Assembly (NCBI RefSeq): GCF_001648155.1
Contig: NZ_CP015199.1
Coordinates: 930,001-994,000 of the forward strand
Direction of reading: 5' to 3'
DNA: 64,000 bases
Source of the DNA: Chryseobacterium glaciei
GTDB taxonomy: Bacteria > Bacteroidota > Bacteroidia > Flavobacteriales > Weeksellaceae
Positions within the stretch are counted from its first letter, which is position 1. Each line of letters begins with the position of its first letter. Of the stretch, positions 27,528 through 35,525 are shown in pieces. The notes beneath the pieces are model-generated. The model was not told where the DNA came from and did no database searches. It was given only the letters and a program-made list of their open reading frames with translations. The position numbers were made by a program, and so were the translations under genes.

Positions 27528-28541
27528 TTAAGTTCCTCCAAGAACTTCAAAGAAGTAAGACATTACGTCTTGTTGATTAGCTATCGAAAAAACTCCTGTT
27601 GTCTGATTAAGTCTTAAATTAGTTGTGCCCTGCAAATAATTATCCCAAGATATATTTGTCCCCGTATTGGTTAGTAATGGTTTAGAGTTTCCATAAGCAT
27701 CTTTAATATTAACATCAACAAATCTAATCGGATTTAAAGGTCCAGTTCCAATTATTGTAAACTCACCATAAGTATAGGATTGAGTAACTTCATTATTTGA
27801 ATTATTACTAGCATCCACATAACACATAAAACGTACACGCGCTATCGTATTAGTATTCGGTAATACTATAAGATTAAAATTTCTTCCGGGTCTGTATCCG
27901 CCAATCACACTTGTAAATCCTCTTGGAGGTATTGTCATCTGCCCGTTATCAATATCTGCATGAAGTGGTCTTGCATTATATATCCATCCTGGTACGTTAG
28001 CTGTAACAGATTGGCTCAATCTTAATGTTCCTTCTATATCTACATTATGAGCAGGTGCTGAAGTACCAATTCCCACTTTATTATTAATTGCATCTATAGA
28101 GAAAGTTGTTCCGTCTACAGAAAATCCATTTGTTGTCGTTGTATTAAACGCTAAAGTATTTGCACCTTGATTTACAACACGGTTTTCCAACAGAGTTCCA
28201 TCAATATCATACATACTTTTATCTGTATCAAACTTTAACCAAGAGGTACCGTCGAATTTATAATATCCTACTTCATCTATATTAATGGCTCTTCCTGCTT
28301 GTGTTCCCGTACTAGTATCATTCACATAGATCATGGTGGAAACCTGTACTCCTGTCATAGACTGGGCTCTCCCCCTGTCAACCCTAGGTATCAATATACC
28401 TTCTGCTGTTCCGGAAGTTCCCGTGATGTTTTTTGCGTTAATATCAAATGTTGACTTAGGATCTGTCGTATTTACCCCTATCTGCGCAAAACTGACCGAA
28501 TTGGCGACAAACAAAAGACAGATTATAATTATATTTTTCAT
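27528..28541 (-). CDS. exported surface-type protein, family member A2
   Basis: 337 residues from the chosen start at 28541 (MKNIIIICLLFVANSVSFAQ), which gives a standard signal peptide; an in-frame ATG at 28565 would place eight polar residues before it. It has the shared N-terminal module (IGVNTTDPKSTFDI, EGILIPRVDRGRAQSMTGVQ, YKFDGTSWLKF), a VGIGTSAPAHNVDIEGTLRL motif, and a C-terminal domain very close to that of the adjacent 28621 gene (PRGFTSVIGGY, TNTIARVRFMCYVD, TNLRLNQTTG, YFFEVLGG). A recent tandem duplication is likely. Function unknown. Confidence 0.83.
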   Translation of the reverse strand: MKNIIIICLLFVANSVSFAQIGVNTTDPKSTFDINAKNITGTSGTAEGILIPRVDRGRAQSMTGVQVSTMIYVNDTSTGTQAGRAINIDEVGYYKFDGTSWLKFDTDKSMYDIDGTLLENRVVNQGANTLAFNTTTTNGFSVDGTTFSIDAINNKVGIGTSAPAHNVDIEGTLRLSQSVTANVPGWIYNARPLHADIDNGQMTIPPRGFTSVIGGYRPGRNFNLIVLPNTNTIARVRFMCYVDASNNSNNEVTQSYTYGEFTIIGTGPLNPIRFVDVNIKDAYGNSKPLLTNTGTNISWDNYLQGTTNLRLNQTTGVFSIANQQDVMSYFFEVLGGT

Positions 28542-28620
28542 TTTGTTAGTATTATGTTTTTCCAAGTCTTGCCTGAAATACTTAAATTATTTTTTATTAT
28601 CCTAATAAATGATCTTATGT

Positions 28621-29631
28621 TTATATCCCTCCCAGAGTTTCAAAAAAGTAAGTCATTTTATCTGTAGAGTTCTCAATTGTAAACGCTCCTGTGGTCTGAT
28701 TAAGTCTCAGAGATGTTACCCCTTGAGAATTGTTACCCCAGCTTAAAGTAGTTCCATCATTAGTAATCAACACTTTTGGGTTGCCTTCACTGTCTTTTAT
28801 ATTAAGATCAATAAAGCCGATACGACTAGAAGTCCCTCTTCCTAAAATTGTAAAGTCTCCGTACGTATAAGCTTCAGCTTCGTTGTTTTCAGCTGCAGTG
28901 CTATCATCTACATAACATACGAAACGTACTTTTACAATCGTATTGGTATTTGGCAAAGTAGCAATGGTATAATTCTGTCCTGCTTTATATCCCCCGGCTA
29001 CAGTAGTAAAACCTCTTGGAGAAGTTGTTACCTGTCCCGATGTTGTACTTACATAAAGAGGTCTTGCATTATTCAGTTGTGAAGAGTTGTTCTCTGTAAC
29101 ATTTTGACTCAGCCTTGCCGTTCCTTCGATATCTAATGATTGAGCAGGAGTAGTTGTTCCAATTCCGACTCTGTTATTCGCTGCATTTACAGAAAAAGTA
29201 GTTCCGTCTACAGAAAAAGCATTTGCTGCAGTTCCTGTAAACGCTAATGTTTTGTCTCCCTGATCTACAATACGGTTTTCCACAAGAGATCCATTTGCAT
29301 TATAAATATTGGTATTTAGGTCAACTTTTGCCCAAAGAGTTCCATTGAAATAATAATATCCTGTTGTGTCAATATTTGCAGCAGTGCCTGTTTGGCCTCC
29401 TGTCAAAATATTATTTACATAAATCATAGTAGAAGATTCTACTCCGGTCATAGACTGAGCTCTTTCTCTGTCAACTCTTGGTACAAGTAATCCTTCAGGA
29501 GCTGTTGATATTCCCACTGAATCTTTAGCGGTAATATCCAGTGTCGCTTTTGGATCAGCAGTATTTATACCTACTTGTCCGAAAGCAAAACCTGAATATA
29601 ATATTGCAAATAAAATAACATGCTTACTCAT
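28621..29631 (-). CDS. exported surface-type protein, family member A3
   Basis: 336 residues with signal peptide MSKHVILFAILYSGFAFG. The module order is the same as in its downstream neighbour: TLDITAKDS...EGLLVPRVDRERAQSMTG, YYYFNGTLWAKV, VGIGTTTPAQSLDIEGTARL, then a C-terminal beta domain ending TYFFETLGG. It is the first gene of the minus-strand set and is divergent from the TPR-HTH regulator at 29955. It has its own promoter and a leader element shared with the 40636 gene. The simplest reading is a surface protein controlled by the adjacent regulator; this is inference. Confidence 0.84.
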   Translation of the reverse strand: MSKHVILFAILYSGFAFGQVGINTADPKATLDITAKDSVGISTAPEGLLVPRVDRERAQSMTGVESSTMIYVNNILTGGQTGTAANIDTTGYYYFNGTLWAKVDLNTNIYNANGSLVENRIVDQGDKTLAFTGTAANAFSVDGTTFSVNAANNRVGIGTTTPAQSLDIEGTARLSQNVTENNSSQLNNARPLYVSTTSGQVTTSPRGFTTVAGGYKAGQNYTIATLPNTNTIVKVRFVCYVDDSTAAENNEAEAYTYGDFTILGRGTSSRIGFIDLNIKDSEGNPKVLITNDGTTLSWGNNSQGVTSLRLNQTTGAFTIENSTDKMTYFFETLGGI

Positions 29632-29655
29632 TTCTTTCTGTTTTAATTTTGTTTA

Positions 29656-29701
29656 TGTGTGTTTTTAGAATCGTAATCAAAAAAAGTGACCAGTCGTATT
29701 T
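29656..29701 (-). promoter_or_regulatory. conserved 5'-leader element, copy 1
   Basis: On the plus strand it reads TGTGTG...TTTAGAATCGTA, then an A run, then TGACCAGTC and GTATTT. A copy differing at a handful of positions lies at 42416-42460, in the same place relative to another surface gene. Both lie downstream of a -7 box and upstream of the ATG, so they would be in the mRNA leader. The core GACYAGTC is palindromic or nearly so. Confidence 0.65.
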
Positions 29702-29730
29702 CTGATTTGTTTTCGATAAATTTTCTACTG

Positions 29731-29738
29731 CAAATCTA
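29731..29738 (-). promoter_or_regulatory. -7 box of the 28621-29631 surface gene
   Basis: TAGATTTG on the minus strand fits TAnnTTTG. A start about 95-100 nt before the ATG is implied. Confidence 0.5.
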
Positions 29739-29930
29739 TCACCAACAACAGCTAAAATTACTACTACAATTTGACTACTCTATTTTAAAATACTAAAAAT
29801 CAAAACATTACAAAACAAACGCAGTAAGATTGAAGTAGATGAAAAAACATATCTTTAGTAGAGTTATCTTATCAATTTTGAAAATTTGAAACTTTTTATG
29901 AATTTTATATGAAGTATTTTTTTTAATCTT

Positions 29931-29938
29931 TACTTTTG
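29931..29938 (+). promoter_or_regulatory. -7 box of the 29955 regulator
   Basis: TACTTTTG, 16 bp before the ATG; no good TTTG upstream. The same box type precedes the paralogues at 35526 and 42744. Confidence 0.5.
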
Positions 29939-29954
29939 TTTAATATAATTTTTC

Positions 29955-31373
29955 ATGAACTTCTCTACTAATTTTATATTAAAAGCACTTTATCTTTTCA
30001 CCATATTACTGGCAACACAGTATATGTCACAAAACCATACTTTAGCTGAACTTGACACCATTACCCGTCAATACAAAAATAAAGGCGATCTGGAAGGTGC
30101 AATGAAGTTTAATATAGAAGCGCTTAAACATTATGAAAATGATAAAAATATAGAAGGTAAAGCAAGTACATACATCAATATTGGAAACCTTCTCTGCACA
30201 CTCAACAGACATAAAGAGAGCTTAGAATACTTAGATAAGGCTGAGAAGGAAATAAAAAATACAAGAGATCCTATCATAAAATCCAGATTGTATAGTGAAT
30301 ACGGAAGAAATTATGCACTGCTGAAATTACAGAAGCAGTCTAACAAAATTTTCGATAAAGCCATCAGCTACGCCTGGAAAATCCCTTCCCAAAAGCAGAG
30401 AGATTATTATTTATATTACAATTACGCCTGGAAATGGGATAATTTTGATAATCTGAATGAGCTTGATTCTATGCATATGATGCAGAGAAAGTGTCTAAAA
30501 ATATCATCAGAACCTTTAATATTTGTAAAAATTGCAGATCAATATGTTTCGAGAAAAATACATCTGGATTCTGCTGAATTTTACCTCAATAAAGCTCTTC
30601 CGCTAGCTTCAACAGGAAAATATCCGATTCGTCAGAAAGCAATGGCATTAATAACATTCGGGAATCTGTATACTGAAAAGAAGGAATATGAAAAAGCACT
30701 GGATTATTATCTTCAATCTCTTGCCGTTTCACAAAAAATGAAGAGCAATGCAGATATACGAGAGGTTTACAAAGCTATTTCAAGAACCTATAAGTTCCTT
30801 AATGATAAAGAAAAAGCCCTAGAATATTACTCTAAATATTCTTTTCTAAGCGATAAAATCGTAAGTGATGAAAAAAAAGCGCTTGGTGTTGCAGTAGAAA
30901 AATCTCTTCAGGAAAAAGAGCAGGAAAAGAATAAACTCTATTTGTATATCATTATTATTGTAGCTGTTTTCTTCATTTTAGGATATTTTATAAGAAAATT
31001 CTATCTCAAAAAAGAGAAGCATAAAGACGAACTTATTGAAGAAAAATCTATTGAAACAGACAAGCTTAAAAAGAAGATCAATGTTTCCTTTGATGAGGTT
31101 ACTAAGTTGGCGAAAACCAATGATCCTTTTTTTCTGACGCGTTTTAAAGAAGTGTATTCAGAATTCTATGAAAACTTAATAATTCAGCATCCGAATATTA
31201 CCAATCATGATGTAAAATTCTGTGCTTATCTTAAACTCGACCTTTCAAGTAAAGAAATTGCCCAATACGAAAATATCACCTTACGCGCTGTAGAGACAAA
31301 GAAATACAGACTTAAAAAGAAGCTGGAACTTCCTGCCGACACAGATCTGCAAAGATGGATACTTGATTTGTAA
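29955..31373 (+). CDS. TPR-transmembrane-HTH regulator, paralogue 1
   Basis: 472 residues: signal peptide (about 1-25, ending MSQ), tetratricopeptide-like repeats (about 30-300), one transmembrane helix near 327-346, a charged linker, then a LuxR-like C-terminal helix-turn-helix from about 410 (LSSKEIAQYENITLRAVETKKYRLKKKL). The block NDPFFLTRFKEVYSEFYENL just before the HTH is conserved in the copies at 35526 and 42744. The layout puts TPRs in the periplasm and DNA binding in the cytoplasm. It is divergent from the surface gene at 28621, its most plausible target. Confidence 0.9.
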   Translation: MNFSTNFILKALYLFTILLATQYMSQNHTLAELDTITRQYKNKGDLEGAMKFNIEALKHYENDKNIEGKASTYINIGNLLCTLNRHKESLEYLDKAEKEIKNTRDPIIKSRLYSEYGRNYALLKLQKQSNKIFDKAISYAWKIPSQKQRDYYLYYNYAWKWDNFDNLNELDSMHMMQRKCLKISSEPLIFVKIADQYVSRKIHLDSAEFYLNKALPLASTGKYPIRQKAMALITFGNLYTEKKEYEKALDYYLQSLAVSQKMKSNADIREVYKAISRTYKFLNDKEKALEYYSKYSFLSDKIVSDEKKALGVAVEKSLQEKEQEKNKLYLYIIIIVAVFFILGYFIRKFYLKKEKHKDELIEEKSIETDKLKKKINVSFDEVTKLAKTNDPFFLTRFKEVYSEFYENLIIQHPNITNHDVKFCAYLKLDLSSKEIAQYENITLRAVETKKYRLKKKLELPADTDLQRWILDL

Positions 31374-31384
31374 AGCATTAAATC

Positions 31385-31642
31385 TTACGATTTTCTATAA
31401 ATAAAGTAACAGATAAGAAGGCTTAAATTAACGAGAACTGAAAAAGCATTAGATAAAATAATTGGCAGTTCGTCCTTCATAATACCGTACCAAACCCACA
31501 AAGAAACTCCCGTAATAAGAACCAACAACATAACCAATGAAAGGTCTTTCACGTTTTTTTCTTTCAACACTTTTATCAACTGAGGAATCATGGAAGCGGA
31601 AGTAAGCACGCCTGCAACAATACCTAAAACATTTTCGTTCAT
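31385..31642 (-). CDS. SemiSWEET-type PQ-loop membrane protein
   Basis: 85 residues making three transmembrane helices, the size and pattern of bacterial SemiSWEET sugar uniporters that work as dimers. The PQ motif occurs in helix 1 (SASMIPQLIKVLKEKNVKDLSL), followed by helix 2 with a conserved Trp/Tyr stretch (GVSLWVWYGIMKDELP) and helix 3. Sucrose or related sugars are the known cargo in the family, but the substrate here is unknown. It is convergent with the regulator ending 12 bp away. Confidence 0.9.
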   Translation of the reverse strand: MNENVLGIVAGVLTSASMIPQLIKVLKEKNVKDLSLVMLLVLITGVSLWVWYGIMKDELPIILSNAFSVLVNLSLLICYFIYRKS

Positions 31643-31772
31643 TGCTTTATTTCTAGCTTGAAGATAATGATTTTCGTAATATTCATAAATTTTAAATATA
31701 TTATTTGCGAATATTCACGCTTAACATTTTTTTAAAAGCAAAGAAAGCAAAGGTTTTTTGGACTACTAACTG

Positions 31773-31820
31773 TTTTTAAGTTCGCAAGGGCGTTTCACTC
31801 AGCGAAGTCCGCGAAAGTTT
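31773..31820. repeat. dispersed intergenic repeat, copy 2
   Basis: Close copy of 12440-12487, sharing TTTTTAAG, TCGCAA, GGCGTT and CACTCAGC blocks in order. It lies about 20 bp beyond the stop of the 31841 gene. Confidence 0.75.
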
Positions 31821-31840
31821 TTTTTCAATTACATCAGATA

Positions 31841-33556
31841 TTATTTTATTGAATTCAGGAAAACATTTAAATCTGTTTCTTTATTTAATCCTATTTTATA
31901 TTTTATCTTAGTTTTATATACTCTTACACTTCCCGGTGTAATATTTTCTAAGAGAGAAACTTCTTTGGAGGATAAATTTAATCTGAAATAAACACAAAGC
32001 TTTAATTCATGCTCAGTCAGAAAAGGAAATCTTTCAGATATTTTTTGCATGAATTGTTTGGCCTCATCAGAACTTTCGCCTACAAATTCATGATTTTTCT
32101 GATCAATCTGAAGGAGATTATTGATCTTGAAAAACAAATCCTTTACGGTTTCCTCCGCATTAATATTTTTAGATTTTTTTATTTTTTTCAAATTTTCTAA
32201 AAATGCTTTTTCAGTTTCTATTTTTAAATTAAGGTTGAGATGCAGGTTTTTAATTTTTCCTTTATGAAGTTCGATATCTTTTTCAAGATCTTCTTTATCG
32301 TTTTCTAATAGGGTATTTTGACTTTCGAGTATACGTCTTTCTTCCTTATTTCTCTTTCTTATTCTAAAAATAGCTCTGATGAAAAATATAATTACAATGA
32401 CTGATAAGATGATCATTAAAGCACTTCTTTTTCTTTGATCTGCAATTTTGTAGTCATATTCCTGATTAATATTTTTGATAATATAACCGTTCAATATATC
32501 TGAAACAGTGTCTAAATCTCTAACTGTTTCTTTAGAAAACAAATTATTAAACATCTCCAACTTCTTGGAGTATAGCTTAAGATTTCTAAAATCATTATTC
32601 TCAGCGAAGTAGTTCTGCAGTAATGTACAAGCCATTATTCCATCCTTTGTACTTTCTAATTTAGGCAGAGTTGCTATCACCCTTTCAATAAGTTTTTTGC
32701 TATTCAACGGCTTGTTCAGATCTTTATATAATTGGAGTAATTCTGCGGCATTTCTAATAATGATATAGGGATTCCTATTAGATTTTGCCATTTGAAATTC
32801 AATCTGCTCATTATAATATTTTACAGCATTGGTATAATCTTTTTTCATAAAATAAAATGAACCTAAATTCCCTTTCATTATATTAATAAAATATAACTCA
32901 TCTTCCGTTAATGATTTTTTGCTTTGAAGTATTTTAATACCATATAAAGATAACTTAATGCTAGAGTCTATTTGTCCCATTCTGTGATCGCACAAAGCAA
33001 AATTATTATACATTGAGGCAATATATAAGGTATCATTTCTACTGAAACTGTTCAACGCTTTTCCGAAATACAGTTTAGCCTGATAATAATTATTGTGACT
33101 AAAATACCATCTTCCCTTCATGTGATATAAATGGGATAAAAAGGTCTTTTTTTCAGACTTTTCTTCGATTTTTATGGCGGCATTTAAAAATTGTAAACAT
33201 AATTTTGGAGATGCTTCTTCAAATTCAAGCGCTAAATAAAAATTACAGGCGGTCGTTATGTAATCGTACTCATCATTATTAATTCTTAACAATTCGTAGA
33301 TCAAAGATATTTTTTTCGATCTGTTATCTGGGTAAAGAAACATTTCAATATACTTACTACTAATGAGGTATTTTATGTCCTGTGTTTTTTTATATTTTTC
33401 GTCTTCTTTAATGTATAAACCATAAATTTTTTCGCGATCGTTATGAGTTGCTGTATATTCTTTATCAAGTTTATAAAAATACTCATTATCATTCTGAGAA
33501 TGACATGAATAGAGAAATAAAAATGAAATTAGAGTAAATATTACGATCCTATACAT
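31841..33556 (-). CDS. TPR lipoprotein-anchored regulator with coiled coil and C-terminal HTH
   Basis: 571 residues. The start has a lipobox-like FLYSC (Cys18), but a later transmembrane helix (SALMIILSVIVIIFFIRAIF, about 378-398) shows it spans the inner membrane. TPR-like repeats fill about 60-340. A strong coiled coil follows the helix (about 405-470). The C-terminal domain (FLTEHELKLCVYFRLNLSSKEVSLLENI) is a LuxR-like HTH related to, but more distant than, the other three TPR regulators here. Its targets are unknown. Flanked by the SemiSWEET gene and a 480-bp AT-rich spacer. Confidence 0.88.
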   Translation of the reverse strand: MYRIVIFTLISFLFLYSCHSQNDNEYFYKLDKEYTATHNDREKIYGLYIKEDEKYKKTQDIKYLISSKYIEMFLYPDNRSKKISLIYELLRINNDEYDYITTACNFYLALEFEEASPKLCLQFLNAAIKIEEKSEKKTFLSHLYHMKGRWYFSHNNYYQAKLYFGKALNSFSRNDTLYIASMYNNFALCDHRMGQIDSSIKLSLYGIKILQSKKSLTEDELYFINIMKGNLGSFYFMKKDYTNAVKYYNEQIEFQMAKSNRNPYIIIRNAAELLQLYKDLNKPLNSKKLIERVIATLPKLESTKDGIMACTLLQNYFAENNDFRNLKLYSKKLEMFNNLFSKETVRDLDTVSDILNGYIIKNINQEYDYKIADQRKRSALMIILSVIVIIFFIRAIFRIRKRNKEERRILESQNTLLENDKEDLEKDIELHKGKIKNLHLNLNLKIETEKAFLENLKKIKKSKNINAEETVKDLFFKINNLLQIDQKNHEFVGESSDEAKQFMQKISERFPFLTEHELKLCVYFRLNLSSKEVSLLENITPGSVRVYKTKIKYKIGLNKETDLNVFLNSIK

Positions 33557-33913
33557 ACTCTAAATTAGAAAAAAAAAGTCAGCGAAAATCACTTAATTCT
33601 TCTAATCTTATTAAATAAGAAAATTAGTTTTAAAATAATTGAAATTAAATTATAAAATACAATCAAAGGAATTTTACATAGTAAAAAAAACTGTTTTAAA
33701 TGATAATTCTCACCATTAAATATTTAGATAAAATACCCATACTATTTCAATAATTTATTAAAATATTAATGGAAAAACTAAAAAATATAAATAGTTTGCA
33801 ATAATTCTGCATCATTTGGTAAAAGTTCTAATCCATATAAATAATTAATAACTGAAAAATTTAACTTATTAATAATAAAAACGTTATAAAAATAAAATTA
33901 ACACTTTGTGGTG
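33557..33913. other. AT-rich spacer upstream of HTH pair 1
   Basis: Very AT-rich, with long A/T runs and no ORF or strong hairpin that I can support. The useful signals lie in its right part and are listed separately. Confidence 0.5.
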
Positions 33914-33932
33914 GATAAAAACCTCATGATTA
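33914..33932 (+). promoter_or_regulatory. motif shared upstream of both HTH pairs, copy 1
   Basis: GATAAAAACCTCATGATTA, one base different from the motif at 37889-37907. It sits inside a loop closed by GTGGTG / CACCAC (33908-33961 region) and 45 bp before the -7 box of the 34037 gene. Confidence 0.5.
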
Positions 33933-33977
33933 ACACCAATTAACACCTCTTTTTCACCACTTTAATGACACGCCACA

Positions 33978-33985
33978 TAAATTTG
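33978..33985 (+). promoter_or_regulatory. -7 box of HTH pair 1
   Basis: TAAATTTG, about 50 bp before the ATG; the identical octamer precedes HTH pair 2 at 38021. Confidence 0.5.
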
Positions 33986-34036
33986 TTAAAAGTTTCACAA
34001 GAACAAAAACAGTTTTTTAACTCTAAATAAAATGTT

Positions 34037-34495
34037 ATGAAGTCTTTTAAAAATATTGATGTAGGGAATCTAATTAGACAAAGAGTTACTGAATCCGAAA
34101 TAGAAATTCCCAGAGTATGTAATTTTTTCAGTTGTACAGAAGAAGAGATTGAAGAAATGTATGAGTCTAAAAGCCTAGAAGCAGATACTATACTGAAATG
34201 GAGCAAGTTATTAGAATATGATTTTTTTAGAATATACTCACAGCATCTTATTCTTTTTTCTCCTCCAAGCAACGCATACAGCGCAGATAGAGAAAAAACA
34301 AGCGCGCTGCCCCAGTTTAGGAAAAACATTTATACCAAGGAAGTTATTGATTTTCTGGTAGAATTGATACAATCCGGAGAAAAAAATATGAATGAAATAA
34401 TTGATCAATACGGAATCCCAAAAACAACCCTTCACAGATGGACCGTAAAATACAGAAACCACGAATTGGAGAAAAAAAATAAAAATACCTCCTAA
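34037..34495 (+). CDS. HTH protein A1 (first gene of a duplicated pair)
   Basis: 152 residues, no signal peptide. The N-terminal half contains a highly conserved block (LEYDFFRIYSQHLIL, about 58-72) and the C-terminal half a transposase-like helix-turn-helix (YTKEVIDFLVELI...QYGIPKTTLHRWTVKYR, about 98-142). Databases may label such proteins transposase, but no DDE catalytic domain or terminal repeats are present, so it is more likely a DNA-binding regulator (inference). The copy at 38115 is about half identical overall and near identical in the central block. The second gene begins 23 bp after it. Confidence 0.85.
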   Translation: MKSFKNIDVGNLIRQRVTESEIEIPRVCNFFSCTEEEIEEMYESKSLEADTILKWSKLLEYDFFRIYSQHLILFSPPSNAYSADREKTSALPQFRKNIYTKEVIDFLVELIQSGEKNMNEIIDQYGIPKTTLHRWTVKYRNHELEKKNKNTS

Positions 34496-34518
34496 TTTTA
34501 TTAAAAAACAACACACAG

Positions 34519-34869
34519 ATGGAAAAAGCAACCCCAAACTACAAAAGAATCTATAATGATATTATAGCAAGAAAGCATCCTCACAAAGAAGATCAATGCA
34601 AAACGATATTAAAAAAAACAGATCTATCCATGCTTGATGTGATTAAACTCAACAATATTATTTTCGGAATCAAGGATAAGGAAACCCTCATTTTTAACCA
34701 GATGCATCGTTCTTATGACGAGAATACAATTCTGGAAATCCTTGATTATCAAAGTAAAAACAATTTAAACAACACCCAACTAGCCAACCATTTCAAGCTC
34801 AGCCGAAATACGGTTACTAAGTGGAAGAAACATTTTTCAAACAGGCATTCGCATTCTTTTAAGGCGTAG
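34519..34869 (+). CDS. HTH protein B1 (second gene of a duplicated pair)
   Basis: 116 residues. A short N-terminal region (NYKRIYNDIIARKHPHKE) leads to a helical segment LSMLDVIKLNNIIFGIKDKE and a C-terminal helix-turn-helix (NLNNTQLANHFKLSRNTVTKWKKHF). It is a separate family from the first gene, although both end in a transposase-type HTH. Same-strand spacing of 23 bp suggests one transcript. The paralogue at 38569 keeps the same order and spacing. No catalytic motif is visible. A hairpin-rich spacer and a TPR regulator follow. Confidence 0.83.
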   Translation: MEKATPNYKRIYNDIIARKHPHKEDQCKTILKKTDLSMLDVIKLNNIIFGIKDKETLIFNQMHRSYDENTILEILDYQSKNNLNNTQLANHFKLSRNTVTKWKKHFSNRHSHSFKA

Positions 34870-35086
34870 CAATAATAAAAAAAATCCTTAAAAAAACACA
34901 ATTTAGTATATGCCATAAAGACAAGATATAGAATGTATTGATTTTTATTTGTGTTTTATTAGTGTTTTCCACCGATCGAAAGGTCTTTAGAAAAATCAAC
35001 CTTCTATTTTTTGCCTTAGTAGCCCTTATTGAATGTGAATGCTCTTTTTTAAAATTTTAACCAATCATACAACATATATAATTATT

Positions 35087-35166
35087 AAGTGGAAATAGGA
35101 AGCGCAAGTACTTGCCGATGCAAAAACTCATCCCCTTTTACATTGCTTATTTGCGCCCTATTTTAA
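35087..35166 (+). ncRNA. structured element B (GTGGAA family, TCATCCC loop)
   Basis: Begins AAGTGGAAATAGG, has a long interrupted stem AATAGG..GCGCAA..TA / TATTTGCGCCCTATT, an internal TCATCCC, and ends in TTTTAAA. It shares its start with elements at 35199 and 37339 and the loop motif with those at 37339 and 37612. May be a small RNA or a mobile hairpin repeat; no promoter is evident. Confidence 0.45.
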
Positions 35167-35198
35167 ATTAGAAAAAAACATCTTCATAGTAATAAGTA

Positions 35199-35273
35199 AA
35201 GTGGAAATAGAAATTGCAGGGATCTGATTCATAATCTATAATTAAGTTTTAGCACCTGCATTCTATTTTTTTT
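35199..35273 (+). ncRNA. structured element C (GTGGAA family, with terminator tail)
   Basis: Begins AAGTGGAAATAGAA. Stem AAATAGAA.TGCAGG pairs with CCTGCATTCTATTT, followed by eight T residues (to 35273). Same start as element B, but the TCATCCC motif is degenerate or absent. Confidence 0.45.
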
Positions 35274-35325
35274 GAAAGATGACTAAAATTGTCTCATAAG
35301 TTTTTTTAAAAATAAAGTTTGTACC

Positions 35326-35382
35326 GGAATGCGGACACTCAATCTTGATTTTCAATTTTAAGTGATTCGCATTCCTTTTTTT
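35326..35382 (+). terminator. hairpin D with T tract
   Basis: Stem GGAATGCG / CGCATTCC with extra pairing ACT/AGT inside, then seven T residues. There is no gene upstream on this strand for 450 bp, so it could end a small RNA. Confidence 0.6.
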
Positions 35383-35498
35383 ATTTAAGATTAAAAAAGA
35401 AGTCTCAAAATCAGATAAAAACAATTCAATTTATATTAAGAATAAATAAATAATAATAAATTATATCTGTAAATCACACAATAATATACTATAAAAAC

Positions 35499-35506
35499 TA
35501 CTTTTG
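35499..35506 (+). promoter_or_regulatory. -7 box of the 35526 regulator
   Basis: TACTTTTG, 19 bp before the ATG. Confidence 0.5.
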
Positions 35507-35525
35507 CATTACAAAACCACAAGTC

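Noticed and set aside
25673..29631. Prophage tail-fibre genes
   Set aside because: GIGTxxP motifs recall tail fibres, but each protein has a signal peptide and there are no phage structural, lysis or integrase genes nearby.
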